A stretch of 64,000 nucleotides of DNA from assembly GCA_964413425.1 (NCBI GenBank), contig CAYPST010000010.1, positions 1-64,000 on the forward strand. The letters run 5' to 3'. Both the position numbers and the translations under genes were made by a program. The stretch comes from DATFLS01 sp964413425. GTDB lineage: Bacteria > Fidelibacterota > JAANXI01. Positions 62,973 through 64,000 of this stretch are shown in pieces. The stretch's first letter is position 1. Every line of letters starts with the position of its first letter. The notes below the pieces were generated by a model. It made no database searches. It worked only from the letters and a program-made list of their open reading frames with translations, and was not told where the DNA came from.

Positions 62973-63416
62973 TTGCCGATTATAACATTATCAATATATA
63001 ATGGTCCGATACTGGAAGAAGAGGGCCCTCTGGTTCTGGTCGTGGATGATGAGGAGAGTGTGCTGCGGAATGTTGGCCGCATCCTCCAGATCAATAATTA
63101 TCGAGTAATGACGGCCGCGACCGGGGAAGCAAGTTTCAATCTGGCCCGTGAACATAAGCCGGACGTTGTGGTGATGGATATTGCAATGCCCGGATTAACA
63201 GGAGTCGAAGCGGTGAAAGTGTTGAAGAAGCATCAGCGCACCAGTGATATCCCTGTTATTATGATGACGGCATATGCCACTGAGGATTATGTGATGTTTT
63301 CTAAACAGGCCGGAGCTGACGATTATATTGCGAAACCTTTTCGTGCTTCGACACTTGTTCGAAGAATAGAGCGTATTTTAGATACACCGTCCTCTACAGC
63401 GGGAGAAAAGAGTTGA
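62973..63416 (+). CDS. Single-domain response regulator (CheY-like)
   Basis: About 147 residues. The receiver domain runs from PLVLVVDDEESVLRN to the end, with phosphoacceptor Asp69 in VVVMDIAMPG, Thr/Ala in MMTAYATED and Lys in YIAKPFRAS. No output domain. The start is doubtful: the TTG at 62973 has no ribosome site, and no ATG lies in frame before the domain, so the true N-terminus may be a rare start or the 5' end may be damaged. It precedes a PAS sensor gene, a likely partner. Confidence 0.82.
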   Translation: MPIITLSIYNGPILEEEGPLVLVVDDEESVLRNVGRILQINNYRVMTAATGEASFNLAREHKPDVVVMDIAMPGLTGVEAVKVLKKHQRTSDIPVIMMTAYATEDYVMFSKQAGADDYIAKPFRASTLVRRIERILDTPSSTAGEKS

Positions 63417-63573
63417 GTTATATGCAATAGAAGGAATCCCAATAGTCCGATGCTTCCCGAATATCAGATCCCTCTCACTTCCGTAATTATTTGCTGACTC
63501 GAACTGCAGTTTCTTCATAATTCAACACACTGTGTAACTTCTGTAGAGTAGAGATAGGAAATTGAGACGTACA

Positions 63574-64000
63574 ATGAATCTCCGGAGATTATTAACCGAG
63601 AAACAATTCAGGATGACAGTCCTCATATCCGTATTGCTCGGCATTTTGTATGGAGTCGTTGATGCAGCCCTGGATGCGTATGTCTTTTATGGGGGGCAAT
63701 TCCTCGAACTGGCAATCTATGAAGTACCCCCGCATGAAATATATGTCCGGGGCATATCCCTGGCGATTTTTGTTGCTTTCGGCGTAATTCTGGGTGTATT
63801 ACGCCACCATCATCAACAGGAATTGCAGCATCACAACGATCAGGATCTGAGAATACTCCAGGGGATGGGATGTGGCCTGATTACCACCGATTGTGCGGGG
63901 AACATCACCTTTCTGAATACGGCTGCTCAACAGCTTACCGGCTGGCGCGAGGGAGAAGCCACAGGCAAGCATTATTCTGATGTCTTCCGCATTCCGGCTG
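63574..64000 (+). CDS. PAS-domain membrane sensor protein, 5' part only
   Basis: It starts at ATG 63574 (MNLRRLLTEKQFRMTVLISV) and runs off the window, 142 codons seen. There are two hydrophobic spans (about residues 13-32 and 60-80), a His/Gln-rich linker, and then a PAS domain (GCGLITTDCAGNITFLNTAAQQLTGW) that continues past the end. Probably a sensor histidine kinase or diguanylate cyclase; the output domain is outside the window. 157 bp after the response regulator. Confidence 0.8.
   Translation, partial: MNLRRLLTEKQFRMTVLISVLLGILYGVVDAALDAYVFYGGQFLELAIYEVPPHEIYVRGISLAIFVAFGVILGVLRHHHQQELQHHNDQDLRILQGMGCGLITTDCAGNITFLNTAAQQLTGWREGEATGKHYSDVFRIPA

Noticed and set aside
1..64000. tRNA or rRNA genes, prophage or integrase, plasmid origin
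   Set aside because: None was recognisable on either strand; no integrase, transposase or replication protein is encoded in the window.

Overview
The window looks like chromosomal DNA of an uncultured-type Gram-negative bacterium, most likely in the FCB superphylum (Bacteroidota / Calditrichota / KSB1 / Marinimicrobia-like lineages). The evidence is a GWxTD-domain TPR protein, two TonB proteins, FG-GAP/VCBS secreted proteins, lipoproteins, a YbhGFSR-type exporter and a large multi-PAS hybrid kinase. This placement is an inference from gene content; no rRNA or other phylogenetic marker is present. Coding density is modest and many intergenic gaps are filled by small dispersed elements.

Layout. 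0-3.5 kb: a small membrane protein, a DUF1028 protein, a sialidase-like protein, then repeats. 3.5-8.5 kb: a TetR / HlyD / ABC ATPase / ABC-2 permease operon in which a deletion has fused a second ATPase to a permease and broken both. 8.9-20 kb: a truncated outer-membrane protein, a DUF6064 membrane protein, a GH140-like glycosidase, two FG-GAP proteins, a 21-bp minisatellite, a TonB protein and a GWxTD protein. 20-28.6 kb: aldo/keto reductase, DUF3267 protease-like protein, cupin, DUF1801 protein, membrane proteins, SDR, an NTP-transporter-like protein and a decayed sulfatase. 29-36 kb: a lipoprotein and a carbohydrate-type group (GntP permease, SGNH hydrolase, exported RraA-like protein, large glycosidase). 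36-43.4 kb: J-domain protein, true formylglycine-generating enzyme, PurU, second TonB protein, hybrid histidine kinase.

43.8-61.4 kb is the centrepiece: a probable quaternary-amine (betaine-type) demethylation locus. It has three different non-pyrrolysine MttB-superfamily methyltransferases, one corrinoid protein, one MtgA/MtrH-like methyltransferase to tetrahydrofolate, a stand-alone MetH-activation-domain protein and a divergent [2Fe-2S]/ASKHA corrinoid reactivator. Linked on the same strand are a betaine-family ABC transporter whose permease is fused to a circularly permuted substrate-binding domain, a SAM methyltransferase in the transporter operon, and two adjacent asparagine-synthetase homologues, one with the glutaminase Cys2 and one with Ser2. 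The core chemistry is established for the families. The link to the amidotransferase pair and the SAM methyltransferase is not known to me and is the most likely undescribed part.

Three families of small non-coding dispersed elements with terminal inverted repeats (called A, B and C here) recur through the window and are nested in one another. Element C shows clear target-site duplications. Copies of an unexplained 'CACAGATT / CGTGTTAATCCGTG' motif sit in several gaps, including inside the methyltransferase cluster. The window ends with a response regulator and the start of a PAS sensor protein that runs off the edge.
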